NCBI GenBank assembly: GCA_040757335.1
Contig: JBFLXB010000024.1
Span: 1 to 54,541 of the forward strand
Length of the DNA: 54,541 nucleotides
Direction: 5' to 3'
Source of the DNA: Nitrospirota bacterium
Lineage (GTDB): Bacteria > Nitrospirota > Nitrospiria > 2-01-FULL-66-17
The position numbers and the translations under genes were made by a program. Position 1 is the stretch's first letter; every line of letters starts with the position of its first letter. The notes beneath the pieces were generated by a model. The model was not told the DNA's origin, did no database searches, and worked only from the letters and a program-made list of their open reading frames with translations. Positions 17,636-27,553 of the stretch are shown here, piece after piece.

Positions 17636-18595
17636 ATGACGACGGGGGGGTTGTGGGGCGTGGTGTTGGCGGGGGGCGAGGGCACCCGGGTTCGCCCGCT
17701 GGTCGATCGACTCGGGGGTGGACGCTGTCCCAAGCAGTATTTCGCGTTCACGGGCACGCGCTCGATGCTCCAGCACACGTTGGACCGAATCGATCCGTTG
17801 ATCCCCATGGATCGCGTCTTCACGGTCGTCCTTCCCACGCACCTGGATTACGTGCGCGCCCAGTTGACCGACCGTCCCGCCGACCGCATCGTGGTGCAGC
17901 CCGAAAATCGCGAGACCGCGCCCGGCATCCTCCTCCCGCTCACCCACATCCTGGCGCGAGATCCCGATCCAGTGGTCGCGGTCTTTCCCTCCGACCACTT
18001 CGTACTCGAGGTGGATACGCTCCTGCGCTATATCCGAGCCGCCGAGCGCGTGCTGCGTGATCACCCCGACCACCTCCTCCTCCTCGGCGTCGGCGGCGAT
18101 GGGCCCGAGGCTGATTATGGGTGGATCAGCCCCGGAAGGCTGGTCGCGTGTGCGGACGGCGTGGAGGCCCGAGCGGTCGGCGGATTCGTCGAGAAGCCGC
18201 CGCCCGCGAGGGCTCGTCGGCTCTTCGTCGCGGGAGCGCTGTGGAACACGATGATCGTCGTCACGCGGGGCCAGACCCTGCTTGAGATGGCCCGCCGCTC
18301 GTTCCCTCGTCTGTACGCCCAATTCGGACGTATCCGCCGCGCGATGGGAACCGCCGATGAGACCGCGGTGATCCGGGCGGTCTACCGCCGGATGGACACC
18401 GTCAACTTCTCACGTGACCTCCTGGAGCGTCACCCCGACCGGACGCTCGTCATCCCGATGCGCGGGGTCTCGTGGAGCGACTGGGGCAGCGAACGCCGCA
18501 TTCTCGACACATTGGCGCGGACCGGCCTGCGTCTGGCCGGCGCGATCCCGGGCATGGCGGCGACGCCATCTCCCACCCTGACCGCCTCCCTGTGA
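17636..18595 (+). CDS. mannose-1-phosphate guanylyltransferase-like nucleotidyltransferase
   Basis: A 319-residue cytoplasmic sugar-phosphate nucleotidyltransferase. The N-terminal signature LAGGEGTRVRPLV with CPKQYFAF, then VVQPENRETAPGILLPL, the metal site FPSDHFV and the C-terminal WSDWGSERRIL match the GDP-mannose pyrophosphorylase group (mannose-1-phosphate plus GTP to GDP-mannose). It is a little shorter than the usual ~350 residues and lacks the isomerase domain of the long forms. ATG 17636 follows an ideal AAGGAGG (17624-17630) by 5 bases, so the longer frame from 17591 is rejected. It stands between the Crp gene and the cyclases, and a link to surface polysaccharide is plausible. Another nucleotide sugar is possible. 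Confidence 0.75.
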   Translation: MTTGGLWGVVLAGGEGTRVRPLVDRLGGGRCPKQYFAFTGTRSMLQHTLDRIDPLIPMDRVFTVVLPTHLDYVRAQLTDRPADRIVVQPENRETAPGILLPLTHILARDPDPVVAVFPSDHFVLEVDTLLRYIRAAERVLRDHPDHLLLLGVGGDGPEADYGWISPGRLVACADGVEARAVGGFVEKPPPARARRLFVAGALWNTMIVVTRGQTLLEMARRSFPRLYAQFGRIRRAMGTADETAVIRAVYRRMDTVNFSRDLLERHPDRTLVIPMRGVSWSDWGSERRILDTLARTGLRLAGAIPGMAATPSPTLTASL

Positions 18596-18642
18596 CGCTG
18601 ATCGGTCAATAGGGATCCATCTGCCGCGTTGTGACGGCGGAT

Positions 18643-18672
18643 TTGACAGCGGCCGTTTATTCCCGCTACCAT
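18643..18672 (+). promoter_or_regulatory. candidate sigma70-type promoter for the cyclase gene
   Basis: TTGACA at 18643-18648 and TACCAT at 18667-18672 with an 18-base spacer. Transcription would begin near 18680, after the first possible ATG (18671), which supports ATG 18755 as the real start of the next gene. Confidence 0.5.
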
Positions 18673-18754
18673 GGCCTTCTACACCAACACGCCGGTGTTC
18701 CGTGAGTCGTGGGTTCGGCCCGCGGCAACCGCCGGCGCTCGCAGAGGTCATGCC

Positions 18755-21613
18755 ATGACGGGTGAAGACCAGAGCGCCGAGACCAGGAAACTCGGGAGCT
18801 ACCTTGACTGCCCGCCGGAGGCCATCGACCGAGTCATCTCCTACCAACAACAGCTCGCTGCGGAGGGCGTGAATAAACCCTTGGGACGTTTGCTCGTGGA
18901 GTGTCGGACGGTCTCCACCCAATCGATCGAGACCGCCCTCCGCGACCAACGGGTGGACCGCCTCCGAGGCTGCTGGCTCTTCTCCGAACTGGACGACGAC
19001 GAACTGCGGGCGCTCGCACCCCTCGTGCATGAACAGAGCATTCCCCCAGGCGAGGAGTTTCTGAGCCAAGACCGGCTCGGTGACGGCTTGTACGTCCTGG
19101 CATCGGGCCGCGCCCTGGTGTTTCGGCGGGAGGACGATGGGCAAGACCTCACGCTCGATACGATCGGCCCGGGCGAGAGCGTGGGTGAAATGGGGTACTT
19201 CTCCAGCGGCCGGCGGTCGGCCTCGGCCCGCGCCATCGAGGAGCTCCAGGTCCTTCGGATGGCCTACACCGAGCTTGATCAGGCCATCGATGCTGCTCCT
19301 CGCCTCGCTCGACGCCTGCTCGAGCTGGTAACCGGCCGGTTGCGTCGGCTCAACCTCCGCTTCCAGGACGTCACCCACACCAGCCGGGACGCCGAACACT
19401 CGCTCAAGGGCCTCCAGAGTTTCCTCGACCTCTCAGAGGTCTTGGCCCTTCGGATGGATATCGAGGGCCTGATCGACCGGGTCGTCCGGACCGCCAGCCA
19501 GGTCATGCACGCCGAGCGAGCCTCGCTCTTTTTGATCGACGCGGCAACCGGCGAGTTGTGGTCCAAGGTCGCCGAGGGCGAGGAGCGGCGCGAAATCCGC
19601 TTCCCCATCGGCGCCGGGGTGGCCGGCTGGGTCGCCCAGCACGACCAGGTGTTGAATATCGCCGACGCGTATGAGGACGCCCGCTTTAACCAGGCGGTGG
19701 ACCTCGCCACAGGGTATCGCACGCGCTCGATCCTCTGCGGGCCGGTGAAGAACCTCCAGGGGGAGCCGATCGGGGTCATCCAGGTCATCAACAAGCAGGG
19801 GGGGGGATTCGGACCGGACGACGAGCTGCTGTTTCGGGCATTCGCCTACCAGACCACGATTGCACTGGAAAACTTCTCGCTCTACCGCAAAATGCGCGCC
19901 AGCCATGAGAAGATGGCGATCCTGCTCGACGTGGCCACCTCCGTGGCCCAGACCCTCGACCTCGATGTCCTGGTGGCCAAGATCATCCACAAGGTCTCGG
20001 ACCTCTTGGACGCCGAGCGCAGCACGCTGTTTTTGGTCGACCCCGAAACCGACGAGCTGTGGTCGAAGGTCGCCGAGGGCAGCGGCGAGTCCGAGATCCG
20101 GTTCCCCCGCTCCCTTGGCCTGGCGGGAACCGTGGCCACCACCGGTGAGATCGTCAACATCGAGGACGCCCACCGCGATCCGCGGTTTAACGCCGCGATC
20201 GACAAGCAGACGGGGTTTCGGACTCGCTCGGTGTTGTCGGTGCCGGTGCGCAACCGCGAGGGGACGATCATCGGCGTGACCCAGGCCATCAACAAACGCC
20301 GGGGCGTGTTCGACCGTCACGACGAAGATCTCCTCCAGGCCCTGGCGTCGCAGATCGCAGTCGCCATCGAGAACTCCCAGCTCTACCAGCGCACCGTCGG
20401 CATGAAGCGGTACCTGGAGAGCGTGCAAGAGAGCATCTCCAACAGCATCCTCACGCTCGACAACGCCTATCGCGTGGTGACCGCCAACCGCGCGGCGCTG
20501 AAGATGCTCGGAGAACCGACGGAGACTATCCTTAAACAGGATATTCGGCAGTTACTGTGCATGGGGAACGACTATCTCATCCGCCTCATCGACCAGGTCT
20601 ACGCCACCCGCCGAGCCCTGGTCGAGTATGACGTCGACCTCAACTTTCTGGGGGGACGCGTGGCCTCGTCGAATCTCAACTTCCTTCCCCTTCTCGATCA
20701 TCAAGGTCAACACCAGGGCGTGATTCTGATTTTCGAGGACATCAGCCGCGAAAAACGCGTGAAGTCCACGTTGATCCGGTACATGGCCAAGGACATCGCC
20801 GAGCGGGTGCTCGATGATCCCAACCAATCCGCCTTGGGCGGCACCCGCAACAAGGCCACGATTCTGTTCTCGGATATTCGAGGGTTCACCACGCTGGCGG
20901 AAGGATTGACCGCCGAGCAAACGGTTGAACTACTCAACGAGTATTTCGGCCGAATGGTCGACGTCGTCTTCCGCCAACGGGGCGTGCTGGACAAGTACAT
21001 CGGCGACGCCTTGATGGCGGTTTTCGGCGTGCCTTACCAGCATCCGGATGACCCCGAGCGCGCCGTCCAGGCCGCGATCGAGATGCTCGGCGCGCTCGAC
21101 GAGCTGAACACGCAACGGAGAGCCGCGGACCTGGAGCCGATCGAGATCGGCATCGGCATCAACACCGATGAGGTCGTCTCGGGCAACATCGGATCCCAGA
21201 AACGGATGGACTTCACCGTCATCGGCGACGGAGTCAATCTTGCCTCGAGGCTGGAGGGTTTAAACAAACTGTACGGGACGCGGATCTTGCTCAGCGAATC
21301 CACTCATCGCGAAATGGGGAAGCGATTTGTGGTCCGCCCCATCGACCACGTGCTGGTCAAGGGCAAACACCAACCGACACAGATCTTCGAGGTGCTCGGC
21401 GAACGCGGCTATCATCTGTCTCGGTCGGAGGAGCTGTTCTGCGAGGGACTCACCGCCTACCGTCGACGGAACTTCGCGAAGGCACGGTCGCTGTTTGAGC
21501 AGGGCGCCAAGAACGACCCGCCATGCTCGGTCTTCGCGGCCCGGTGCGAGCACCTTCTCCGCGAGCCTCAACCGCCGGATTGGGACTTGGTATGGGTGTG
21601 CGAGGCGAAATAG
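18755..21613 (+). CDS. cNMP-GAF-GAF-PAS class III adenylate cyclase
   Basis: A 952-residue soluble sensor cyclase. An N-terminal helical region is followed by a cNMP-binding domain (about 65-190) with an intact cassette ([16 protein letters not shown]). Two GAF domains follow (about 240-390 and 410-560), both with the LWSKVAEG and PVRN/PVKN motifs, then a PAS-like segment (about 565-680) and a class III cyclase domain (about 690-870). The cyclase keeps the metal aspartates (FSDIRGFT and [11 protein letters not shown]), the adenine-selecting lysine (DKYIGD) and aspartate (MDFTVIGDG), and the [10 protein letters not shown] Asn/Arg pair, so ATP to cAMP is the expected reaction. About 80 C-terminal residues are helical. 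ATG 18755 follows AGAGGT by 6 bases. Having its own cNMP domain suggests feedback by its product. Confidence 0.88.
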   Translation: MTGEDQSAETRKLGSYLDCPPEAIDRVISYQQQLAAEGVNKPLGRLLVECRTVSTQSIETALRDQRVDRLRGCWLFSELDDDELRALAPLVHEQSIPPGEEFLSQDRLGDGLYVLASGRALVFRREDDGQDLTLDTIGPGESVGEMGYFSSGRRSASARAIEELQVLRMAYTELDQAIDAAPRLARRLLELVTGRLRRLNLRFQDVTHTSRDAEHSLKGLQSFLDLSEVLALRMDIEGLIDRVVRTASQVMHAERASLFLIDAATGELWSKVAEGEERREIRFPIGAGVAGWVAQHDQVLNIADAYEDARFNQAVDLATGYRTRSILCGPVKNLQGEPIGVIQVINKQGGGFGPDDELLFRAFAYQTTIALENFSLYRKMRASHEKMAILLDVATSVAQTLDLDVLVAKIIHKVSDLLDAERSTLFLVDPETDELWSKVAEGSGESEIRFPRSLGLAGTVATTGEIVNIEDAHRDPRFNAAIDKQTGFRTRSVLSVPVRNREGTIIGVTQAINKRRGVFDRHDEDLLQALASQIAVAIENSQLYQRTVGMKRYLESVQESISNSILTLDNAYRVVTANRAALKMLGEPTETILKQDIRQLLCMGNDYLIRLIDQVYATRRALVEYDVDLNFLGGRVASSNLNFLPLLDHQGQHQGVILIFEDISREKRVKSTLIRYMAKDIAERVLDDPNQSALGGTRNKATILFSDIRGFTTLAEGLTAEQTVELLNEYFGRMVDVVFRQRGVLDKYIGDALMAVFGVPYQHPDDPERAVQAAIEMLGALDELNTQRRAADLEPIEIGIGINTDEVVSGNIGSQKRMDFTVIGDGVNLASRLEGLNKLYGTRILLSESTHREMGKRFVVRPIDHVLVKGKHQPTQIFEVLGERGYHLSRSEELFCEGLTAYRRRNFAKARSLFEQGAKNDPPCSVFAARCEHLLREPQPPDWDLVWVCEAK

Positions 21614-21812
21614 ACCTCGCCGGTCCATGAGCGGTCGTCTGCGGCGTTGCCGCTGCGGGAATCCCTCGTCACGTAGAACCCAGTACGCTCCGGAGGGAGC
21701 CCTTGCGGCGTCTTGCATCCGGCCGCCCCTGAACAGACTCGAACGGCCCAATACCGGGGAAGATTCCTAACCGTCCTCTTCCCCGCCCATCGGCCGACCA
21801 GGATACCCGTCA

Positions 21813-23993
21813 GTGAATCTCCTTAAACCGGTACGACACACGACGTCACGTGACCGACGGGTTGCGCGATGGGCCTGGGGCTTGAGCGCTGCTATCACGC
21901 TCGTGTTTGCCCTCGTCGAGGTGGCTCGTCCTCCGGTGATTCGTGACGTGGCCGATCTGCTCGAGATGAAGACGCTCGACATTCGGTTCCGTCTCCGATA
22001 CGCCCATCGCGGCGCCGAGCAGCGCCCCGACGACGTGGTCATTGTAGGGATCGATGAGGCCAGCTTGGCCGCCGTCGGCCGCTGGCCGTGGCCGCGCGCC
22101 GAGATGGCGCGTCTGGTCGATGCCATCGCCGCCGGCCATCCCCGGGCCGTCGCCCTTGACATTCTGTTCGCCGAGCCCGAGGTCTCCGAGTCGGCGCGAA
22201 CGATCGAGGCGGTGCGGCGCGACTACGCGGCGCTCGGCTCGCCGGATCCCCGATTGCTCGACGTCATCGGCCGTCGCGCGATCGAAGGAGATGCCGACCT
22301 CCGGTTCGCCGACGCGCTGGGCCGCGCGGGCCGCACGGTGTTGCCGGTGGCCCTGGTGGTCCCTCCCACATACCAGACCGATCCCGCGGGCCCTCCACCG
22401 GACGCGCCCCCGGTCGTGGTCGAGTCATCGTTCGGTCTGGTCAAGGCGGCGAGCCGGGCCTCGCTGTTCCGGCCAATCGAGGCCGAAGCGATGATCGCGC
22501 CGATCGAGCCGCTGGCTCGGGCGGCCAGCGCGCTGGGGCACGTGTACTACCAGCCAGACCTCGACGGCGTGCTGCGTTGGGAATACCTGATGCTGCAATA
22601 CGGCGACGAGTACTACCCGTCGTTCGGGCTCCAGATTGCTCGCGCAGCGCTGGGACTTCCCCGCGAGGCGATGCGGCTGGTGGTCGGGGAGGCCATCGAG
22701 CTGGGGGCGATCCGGATCCCGACCGACGAACGCGGCAGGGTGCTGATCAACTACGAAGGCCGCGAGGGCGAGTTTCTCACCATCCCGGCGATCGAGGTTC
22801 TCAGCCGACCCGAGGCGGCCGAACAGTTTCGGGACCGAATCGTCCTGGTCGGCGCGACCGCGCTCGGCACGCACGACATCAAAGTGACGCCGCTGTCGGC
22901 CAACCTCCCCGGCGTGGAGAAGAATGCCACGGTGGTGCACAACCTCCTGCATGGGAACGTCCTGCGCCGGACCGACGCCATGAAACTGCTGGACGCGGGC
23001 TTCGTGCTGATCTTCGGCGCCTCCCTAGGCATGATCCTGCCGCGAGTCAGCGCGTTGCGTGGGGTCTCGGTCGCCGCGGGACTGCTGCTCGGTTACGGCC
23101 TGATCGCCCAGGCGTTCTTTGAACTTGGCGGGCTCTGGATCAATGTCCTCTATCCGTCCATGACGATCGTGCTCTGCTACACCGGGCTGACCGTCCTCCG
23201 CTTTATGACCGAGGAACGGCGCGCGCAGGAGATCCGCCGCCTCTTCGCAAGCTACGTCAGCCCCAAGATGGTCGCGGAGTTGGTCAAGGATCCGGATAAG
23301 GCGAAGCTCGGCGGCCAGCGAAAGGAACTGACCGTGATGTTCTCGGACGTGCGCGGGTTCACCAACTTCTCGGAACAGAACCCGCCGGAGCGGGTGGTGG
23401 CGATCCTCAACGAATACCTCACCGCCATGACCGAGGTCGTCTTCCGTTGGGACGGCACGCTGGACAAGTTCATCGGGGACGCGATCATGGCATTTTGGGG
23501 AGCGCCGGTCGACCAACCCGATCACGCGGAGCTCGCCGTCCGGTGCGCCCTGGACATGCGGCGGCGCCTGGCCGAACTCCAAGCCGCGTGGCGCGCCGCC
23601 GGCACGCCCCAGCTTAACGCCGGTATCGGGATCAACACCGGCGAGATGGTCGTCGGCAACACCGGCGCGGAGGGGAAGAAAATGGACTACACGGTCATCG
23701 GCGACCACGTGAATCTGGCCGCCCGGGTCGAATCGCTCACCAGAAAATACAATGCCGGAATCCTCGTCAGCGACTCGACCTACCGGAAGATCAAGGACCT
23801 CGTGCTCATCGCGGAACGCCATCAGCCCGAGCGGCGACGGCTCGCCCAGCCGATTATCCACCCGAACCGAAGAACCGGGCCCATGGCCGTCGGGCACGTC
23901 ACCTTCACCCCGTTGGGAGAGGTGGAAGTGAAGGGCCGAGCCCAGCCGGTGGGGCTGTACGAGGTCATCGACGCACGGAAGGAGCCATCGTGA
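21813..23993 (+). CDS. CHASE2-domain class III adenylate cyclase
   Basis: A 726-residue membrane sensor cyclase. One N-terminal membrane helix (about 20-40) leads to an extracytoplasmic CHASE2 domain (about 45-380, with DDVVIVGIDEASLAAVGRWP and FRDRIVLVGATALGTHDIK). Three membrane helices (about 390-460) and a cytoplasmic cyclase domain (about 490-720) follow. Catalytic features are present: FSDVRGFTNFSE, KFIGDAIMAFWG, the adenine-type MDYTVIGD, and HVNLAARVESL. The start is GTG 21813 with AGGA upstream. CHASE2 cyclases often pair with FecR-domain proteins, and one lies at 3267. The phosphodiesterase gene starts inside its stop codon (GTGA overlap), so synthesis and breakdown are translationally coupled. 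The stimulus sensed is unknown. Confidence 0.9.
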   Translation: MNLLKPVRHTTSRDRRVARWAWGLSAAITLVFALVEVARPPVIRDVADLLEMKTLDIRFRLRYAHRGAEQRPDDVVIVGIDEASLAAVGRWPWPRAEMARLVDAIAAGHPRAVALDILFAEPEVSESARTIEAVRRDYAALGSPDPRLLDVIGRRAIEGDADLRFADALGRAGRTVLPVALVVPPTYQTDPAGPPPDAPPVVVESSFGLVKAASRASLFRPIEAEAMIAPIEPLARAASALGHVYYQPDLDGVLRWEYLMLQYGDEYYPSFGLQIARAALGLPREAMRLVVGEAIELGAIRIPTDERGRVLINYEGREGEFLTIPAIEVLSRPEAAEQFRDRIVLVGATALGTHDIKVTPLSANLPGVEKNATVVHNLLHGNVLRRTDAMKLLDAGFVLIFGASLGMILPRVSALRGVSVAAGLLLGYGLIAQAFFELGGLWINVLYPSMTIVLCYTGLTVLRFMTEERRAQEIRRLFASYVSPKMVAELVKDPDKAKLGGQRKELTVMFSDVRGFTNFSEQNPPERVVAILNEYLTAMTEVVFRWDGTLDKFIGDAIMAFWGAPVDQPDHAELAVRCALDMRRRLAELQAAWRAAGTPQLNAGIGINTGEMVVGNTGAEGKKMDYTVIGDHVNLAARVESLTRKYNAGILVSDSTYRKIKDLVLIAERHQPERRRLAQPIIHPNRRTGPMAVGHVTFTPLGEVEVKGRAQPVGLYEVIDARKEPS

Positions 23994-24754
23994 ACATACG
24001 GGTTTTGGGGTGCCACGGGGCCGAGCTCGCGCACCGCGACACATGCGGGTTTCTCATCAATGACACGGTCTTGCTCGACGCGGGAACGATCTGCTCCGCG
24101 CTGACGCTGACCGAGCAACGGAACATTCGGGCGATCTTGATCTCGCACATCCACGCCGACCACATCAAGGGACTGCCGTTTCTGTCCGAAAACGTGATCG
24201 GCGAGCCGGGGCCCCCGATCGTGATCTATGGCCTCGAGCCCGTGCTCGAGGGCCTGCACCGCTACCTGTTCAACGACCACCTCTGGCCCGACTTCACCCG
24301 CATTCCGGCCTCGAACCCGCTGTTTCGGTTGCAGCCGATGGCCGAGGGCGAGACGGTCCAGATCGAAGGGCTGGCCGTGCAGGCGTTCGCGGTCAACCAC
24401 ACCATACCGTGCGCCGGGTTTGTGATTCGCCGCTCCAGGACCGCGTTCCTCTACAGCGGGGACACGTACCAGACCGAGCGGATCTGGCACGTCGCGGCCC
24501 AGACACCGGACCTCAAGGCCGCGATGATCGAGACCTCGTTCCCCAACGCGCTCGACGATCTGGCTCGGCGCAGCAAGCACCTCACCCCCGCCCTGCTCGC
24601 GCAGGAATTCGCGAAGCTGGGCCGTCCCGAGCTGCCGTTGTACATCTATCACATGAAGCCCCGGTACCTGGACACGATCCGCCGCGAGCTCGACGCGCTG
24701 GGGATCAAGAATCTGGAGGTTTTGGCAGATGGCCAAGTCTTCGAAATCGCCTGA
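23990..24754 (+). CDS. class II 3',5'-cyclic-nucleotide phosphodiesterase (metallo-beta-lactamase fold)
   Basis: A 254-residue cytoplasmic enzyme expected to hydrolyse cAMP to AMP. The metal-binding stretch ISHIHADHIKGLPFLSEN closely matches the class II phosphodiesterase signature (HxHLDHxxG). Further ligands lie at AVNHTIP, LYSGDTYQT and YHMKP. The length is in the family range. The start GTG 23990 overlaps the cyclase stop by 4 bases, with GGAAGGAG just upstream. It in turn overlaps the next gene by 26 bases. Its position behind a cyclase is the best evidence for substrate. A general metallo-hydrolase is the alternative. Confidence 0.8.
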   Translation: MNIRVLGCHGAELAHRDTCGFLINDTVLLDAGTICSALTLTEQRNIRAILISHIHADHIKGLPFLSENVIGEPGPPIVIYGLEPVLEGLHRYLFNDHLWPDFTRIPASNPLFRLQPMAEGETVQIEGLAVQAFAVNHTIPCAGFVIRRSRTAFLYSGDTYQTERIWHVAAQTPDLKAAMIETSFPNALDDLARRSKHLTPALLAQEFAKLGRPELPLYIYHMKPRYLDTIRRELDALGIKNLEVLADGQVFEIA

Positions 24755-26744
24755 CCCCCTCGGCGACCCCGCGCAGATCGAAATCGGGCCCGAGGTGTTG
24801 GGCGACTATGAGGCCGCCTCGCGCCGGGAGTGGCTCGTCACCAACGGGATCGGAGGCTATGCCTCGGGCTCCCTCGCCGGATCCAACACCCGCCGCTACC
24901 ACGGGCTGCTGGTGGCCGCGCTCACGCCCCCGACCGGGCGCGTCGTGACCTTGAGCAAGCTGGAGGAGACCCTCTCGGTCGGCGGGGAGTCGTTCGCGCT
25001 GAGCACGAATCAATATCCGGGAACGATCTGGCCCCAGGGCTATCGCCTGCTGGCGGCGTTCCGGCGGTTTCCCGCGCCCACCTTCGTGTACCGGCCGCGC
25101 GAGGGCGTGGAGCTGGAGAAGGCGATCTGGATGATCCCTGGAAGGAATACGACCGTGGTTCGGTATACCCTGCGAGCCGCCCCGTGGCCGGTCGCGATCA
25201 GCTTCGTGCCGCTGGTCGCGTGGATCGACTACCACGCCCAGTTTCACCGGCGCGAGGGCTTCCCCTTTGCCTGGTCCTGGCAGGAGCCCGAGTGTTGTCT
25301 CGTCGCCTATCAAGGCACCCCGCCGTTGCGGATCGTGGCGCCACGCGCTCGCTTCATCGCCGGCGCGGCGTGGTATGACAACGTCGAGCACTTGCGCGAG
25401 CTGGAGCGAGGGCTTGACTTTCGGGGCGACCTCTACGCCCCGGGTTCGTTCGAGGCGCGGCTCTCGCCCGGCGAGAGCCTGACCGTCACCGCCACGATCG
25501 AGACGACAGCCGCTCCTCTCACCGAGGCCGAGTTGGCCGAGCGCCAACGCCGGTTGATCGCTCTGGCTGGCCTCTCCGATCCGTTCGGCCAACAGCTCGT
25601 GCTTGCCGCCGACCAGTTCGTGGTCCACGTTCCCGAGACACCGGCGATCCGCTCCACGATCATCGCGGGGTATCCCTGGTTCACCGACTGGGGGCGCGAT
25701 ACCATGATCTCGCTCCCAGGCCTGTGCTTGGCCACCGGCCGACCCGAGGTGGCGCGCGATATCCTGGCGGCGTTCGCGGGCTTTGTGAGCCGTGGCATGC
25801 TGCCCAACCGCTTTCCGGACGTCGGCTCCGAGCCCGAATACAACACCGTGGACGCCACCCTCTGGTACGTCCACGCGGTCTACCGCTACCTCGAGGTCAC
25901 GGGTGATGCCGTTTTCGTTCGCACCCTGATGCCGACGCTGGACGCCATTATCGAGCATCACCTCGCGGGCACGCGCTACCACATCAAGGGGGATGCCGAT
26001 GGCCTGCTCGCGTCGGGGGCCGACGGTGTTCAACTGACGTGGATGGATGCCAAGGTGGGTGATTACGTCGTCACGCCACGACGCGGCAAGGCGGTGGAAA
26101 TCTGCGCCCTCTGGTACAACGCGCGCTGCATCATGGCCGAGCTAGCGGAGCGGTTCGGGCAGCGCGACATCTCCCACGGCCGCGCGGCGGCCCAGACCCG
26201 CGCTTCGTTCGCCCAATTTATCAGGCCGGACGGCCACGGCCTCTTCGACGTGATCGAAGGCTCCACGGAGACCGATGACTCGATCCGGCCCAACCAGATC
26301 TTCGCGGTCAGTCTGCCCTTCTCGCCACTGGACGACGAGGTGGCTCGCCGCGTGGTCGACACCGTGGCACGCCACCTGCTCACCCCCTACGGGCTGCGCA
26401 CGCTCTCGCCAAAGGACCCCCACTACCGCGGCCGCTGCGAGGGCGACGCGTGGCAGCGGGACTGCGCCTACCACCAGGGCACGGTCTGGCCGTGGCTCCT
26501 GGGTCCGTTCATCGACGCCCACCTGCGCGTGTACCGCGATCCGAAGGCTGCGCGCGAGTTGCTCACTCCCCTCCGCGAGCACCTGAGGCAGGCCGGGATC
26601 GGGACCATCTCCGAGATCTTCAACGGAGCTGCCCCATTCGCGCCGGGCGGCTGCATCGCCCAGGCGTGGAGCGTGGCCGAGATCCTGCGTGTCTGGAAGC
26701 GACTGGCCCTACCCGATCCTCAAGACAACGGTAACGACGGCTAA
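24729..26744 (+). CDS. glycogen debranching enzyme (amylo-alpha-1,6-glucosidase, GH133-like)
   Basis: A 671-residue cytoplasmic enzyme that hydrolyses the alpha-1,6 branch points of glycogen. The N-terminal domain (about 20-270) has the family start REWLVTNGIGGYASGSLAG and NTRRYHGLLVAAL. The C-terminal (alpha/alpha)6 barrel (about 290-665) contains YPWFTDWGRDTMISLPG, the YNTVDATLWYVHAV block, LLASGADGVQLTWMDAK and the C-terminal EIFNGAAPFAPGGCIAQAWS. The ATG lies 8 bases after GGAGG (24716-24720) and overlaps the phosphodiesterase gene by 26 bases. That places it in the cyclic-nucleotide operon although its substrate links it to the glucoamylase at 40134. No terminator is evident in the 41 bases before the convergent - strand cluster. 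Confidence 0.9.
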   Translation: MAKSSKSPDPLGDPAQIEIGPEVLGDYEAASRREWLVTNGIGGYASGSLAGSNTRRYHGLLVAALTPPTGRVVTLSKLEETLSVGGESFALSTNQYPGTIWPQGYRLLAAFRRFPAPTFVYRPREGVELEKAIWMIPGRNTTVVRYTLRAAPWPVAISFVPLVAWIDYHAQFHRREGFPFAWSWQEPECCLVAYQGTPPLRIVAPRARFIAGAAWYDNVEHLRELERGLDFRGDLYAPGSFEARLSPGESLTVTATIETTAAPLTEAELAERQRRLIALAGLSDPFGQQLVLAADQFVVHVPETPAIRSTIIAGYPWFTDWGRDTMISLPGLCLATGRPEVARDILAAFAGFVSRGMLPNRFPDVGSEPEYNTVDATLWYVHAVYRYLEVTGDAVFVRTLMPTLDAIIEHHLAGTRYHIKGDADGLLASGADGVQLTWMDAKVGDYVVTPRRGKAVEICALWYNARCIMAELAERFGQRDISHGRAAAQTRASFAQFIRPDGHGLFDVIEGSTETDDSIRPNQIFAVSLPFSPLDDEVARRVVDTVARHLLTPYGLRTLSPKDPHYRGRCEGDAWQRDCAYHQGTVWPWLLGPFIDAHLRVYRDPKAARELLTPLREHLRQAGIGTISEIFNGAAPFAPGGCIAQAWSVAEILRVWKRLALPDPQDNGNDG

Positions 26745-26785
26745 TCGTCTCTCCCGGCATGTCTTGAGCACGCGCCTCGGGTCGG

Positions 26786-27553
26786 TCAGATCCCCGCATA
26801 CCACTCGTAGCCTTGGTCCTCCCAGTACCCGCCCTTGCCGCCGGCGATGTGGTCGAAGCGGTCCGTCAATTCGATGCGCATCACGTACTTGGCCATCTTG
26901 TAGCCAAGCTGGCGCTCGACGCGCAGCCGAACCGGCGCGCCGTTGGGGATCGGCAGGGGCGCGTCGTTGAGTTCGTAGGCGAGGATCGTCTGCGGGTGGA
27001 ACGCGTCGTCGAAGTCGATGCTCTCGTAATAGTAGTGCCCGTCTTCGTCGGGGTCGGCGCACGAGAACACGACGTAGCGCGCCGCCGGGAGCGGTTTGGC
27101 GCGGACGAGCACCTCGCTGAGCGTGACGCCCTTCCACTTCGCGATGGCGCTCCACCCCTCCACGCAGTCGTGCCGGGTGATCTGGGTGCGCGACGGTAGG
27201 CCGCGCAGCTCGGCCAGCGAAAACTCGGTCGGTCGCTCGACCAGACCGCCGATGGTCAGCCGCCAGTCCGCGAAGTCGTTCGCCGCCAGCGCCCGGTACA
27301 CCGGATCTTCGGGATCGGTGTTGCCGTTCGTGGGGAAGACCGGCGACCGATCGGCTTCGGTGTATTCCTTGGCCATCGCCCGCCGTGGCGTGATCGCGCG
27401 CTGGACGCCACGGGTGAGGGTCTCGGCCCGGCCGAGCAGCCTCGGGAACCAGTCGGCTCGGGACAAGCTGTCGCAGCCAGCAAGCAGCATGACGGTTGCG
27501 GCCTGAGCGGCGCGGACGACAAATCGGCGGCGTGATAGGTCACCGTTGGTCAT
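26786..27553 (-). CDS. exported molybdopterin-dependent oxidoreductase (sulfite-oxidase/YedY-like)
   Basis: A 255-residue protein with a twin-arginine signal (SRRRFV) followed by LLAGC (Cys27), so it may be a Tat-exported lipoprotein. Residues about 95-240 form the sulfite-oxidase-type molybdopterin fold. The cysteine in RHDCVEGWSAIAKWKG (Cys130) is the expected molybdenum ligand, and FSCADPDEDGHYYYESID and PVRLRVERQLGYKMAKYV are conserved. It overlaps the cytochrome b gene by 14 bases, and that membrane protein is its likely electron partner, as with MsrP/MsrQ-type pairs, although the partner here is a different cytochrome. The substrate is unknown. It closes the long sugar-metabolism cluster. 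Confidence 0.85.
   Translation of the reverse strand: MTNGDLSRRRFVVRAAQAATVMLLAGCDSLSRADWFPRLLGRAETLTRGVQRAITPRRAMAKEYTEADRSPVFPTNGNTDPEDPVYRALAANDFADWRLTIGGLVERPTEFSLAELRGLPSRTQITRHDCVEGWSAIAKWKGVTLSEVLVRAKPLPAARYVVFSCADPDEDGHYYYESIDFDDAFHPQTILAYELNDAPLPIPNGAPVRLRVERQLGYKMAKYVMRIELTDRFDHIAGGKGGYWEDQGYEWYAGI

Noticed and set aside
18671-18754. 28-residue N-terminal extension of the sensor cyclase
   Set aside because: The first ATG lies within the candidate -10 box; ATG 18755 has AGAGGT before it and a more natural N-terminus.
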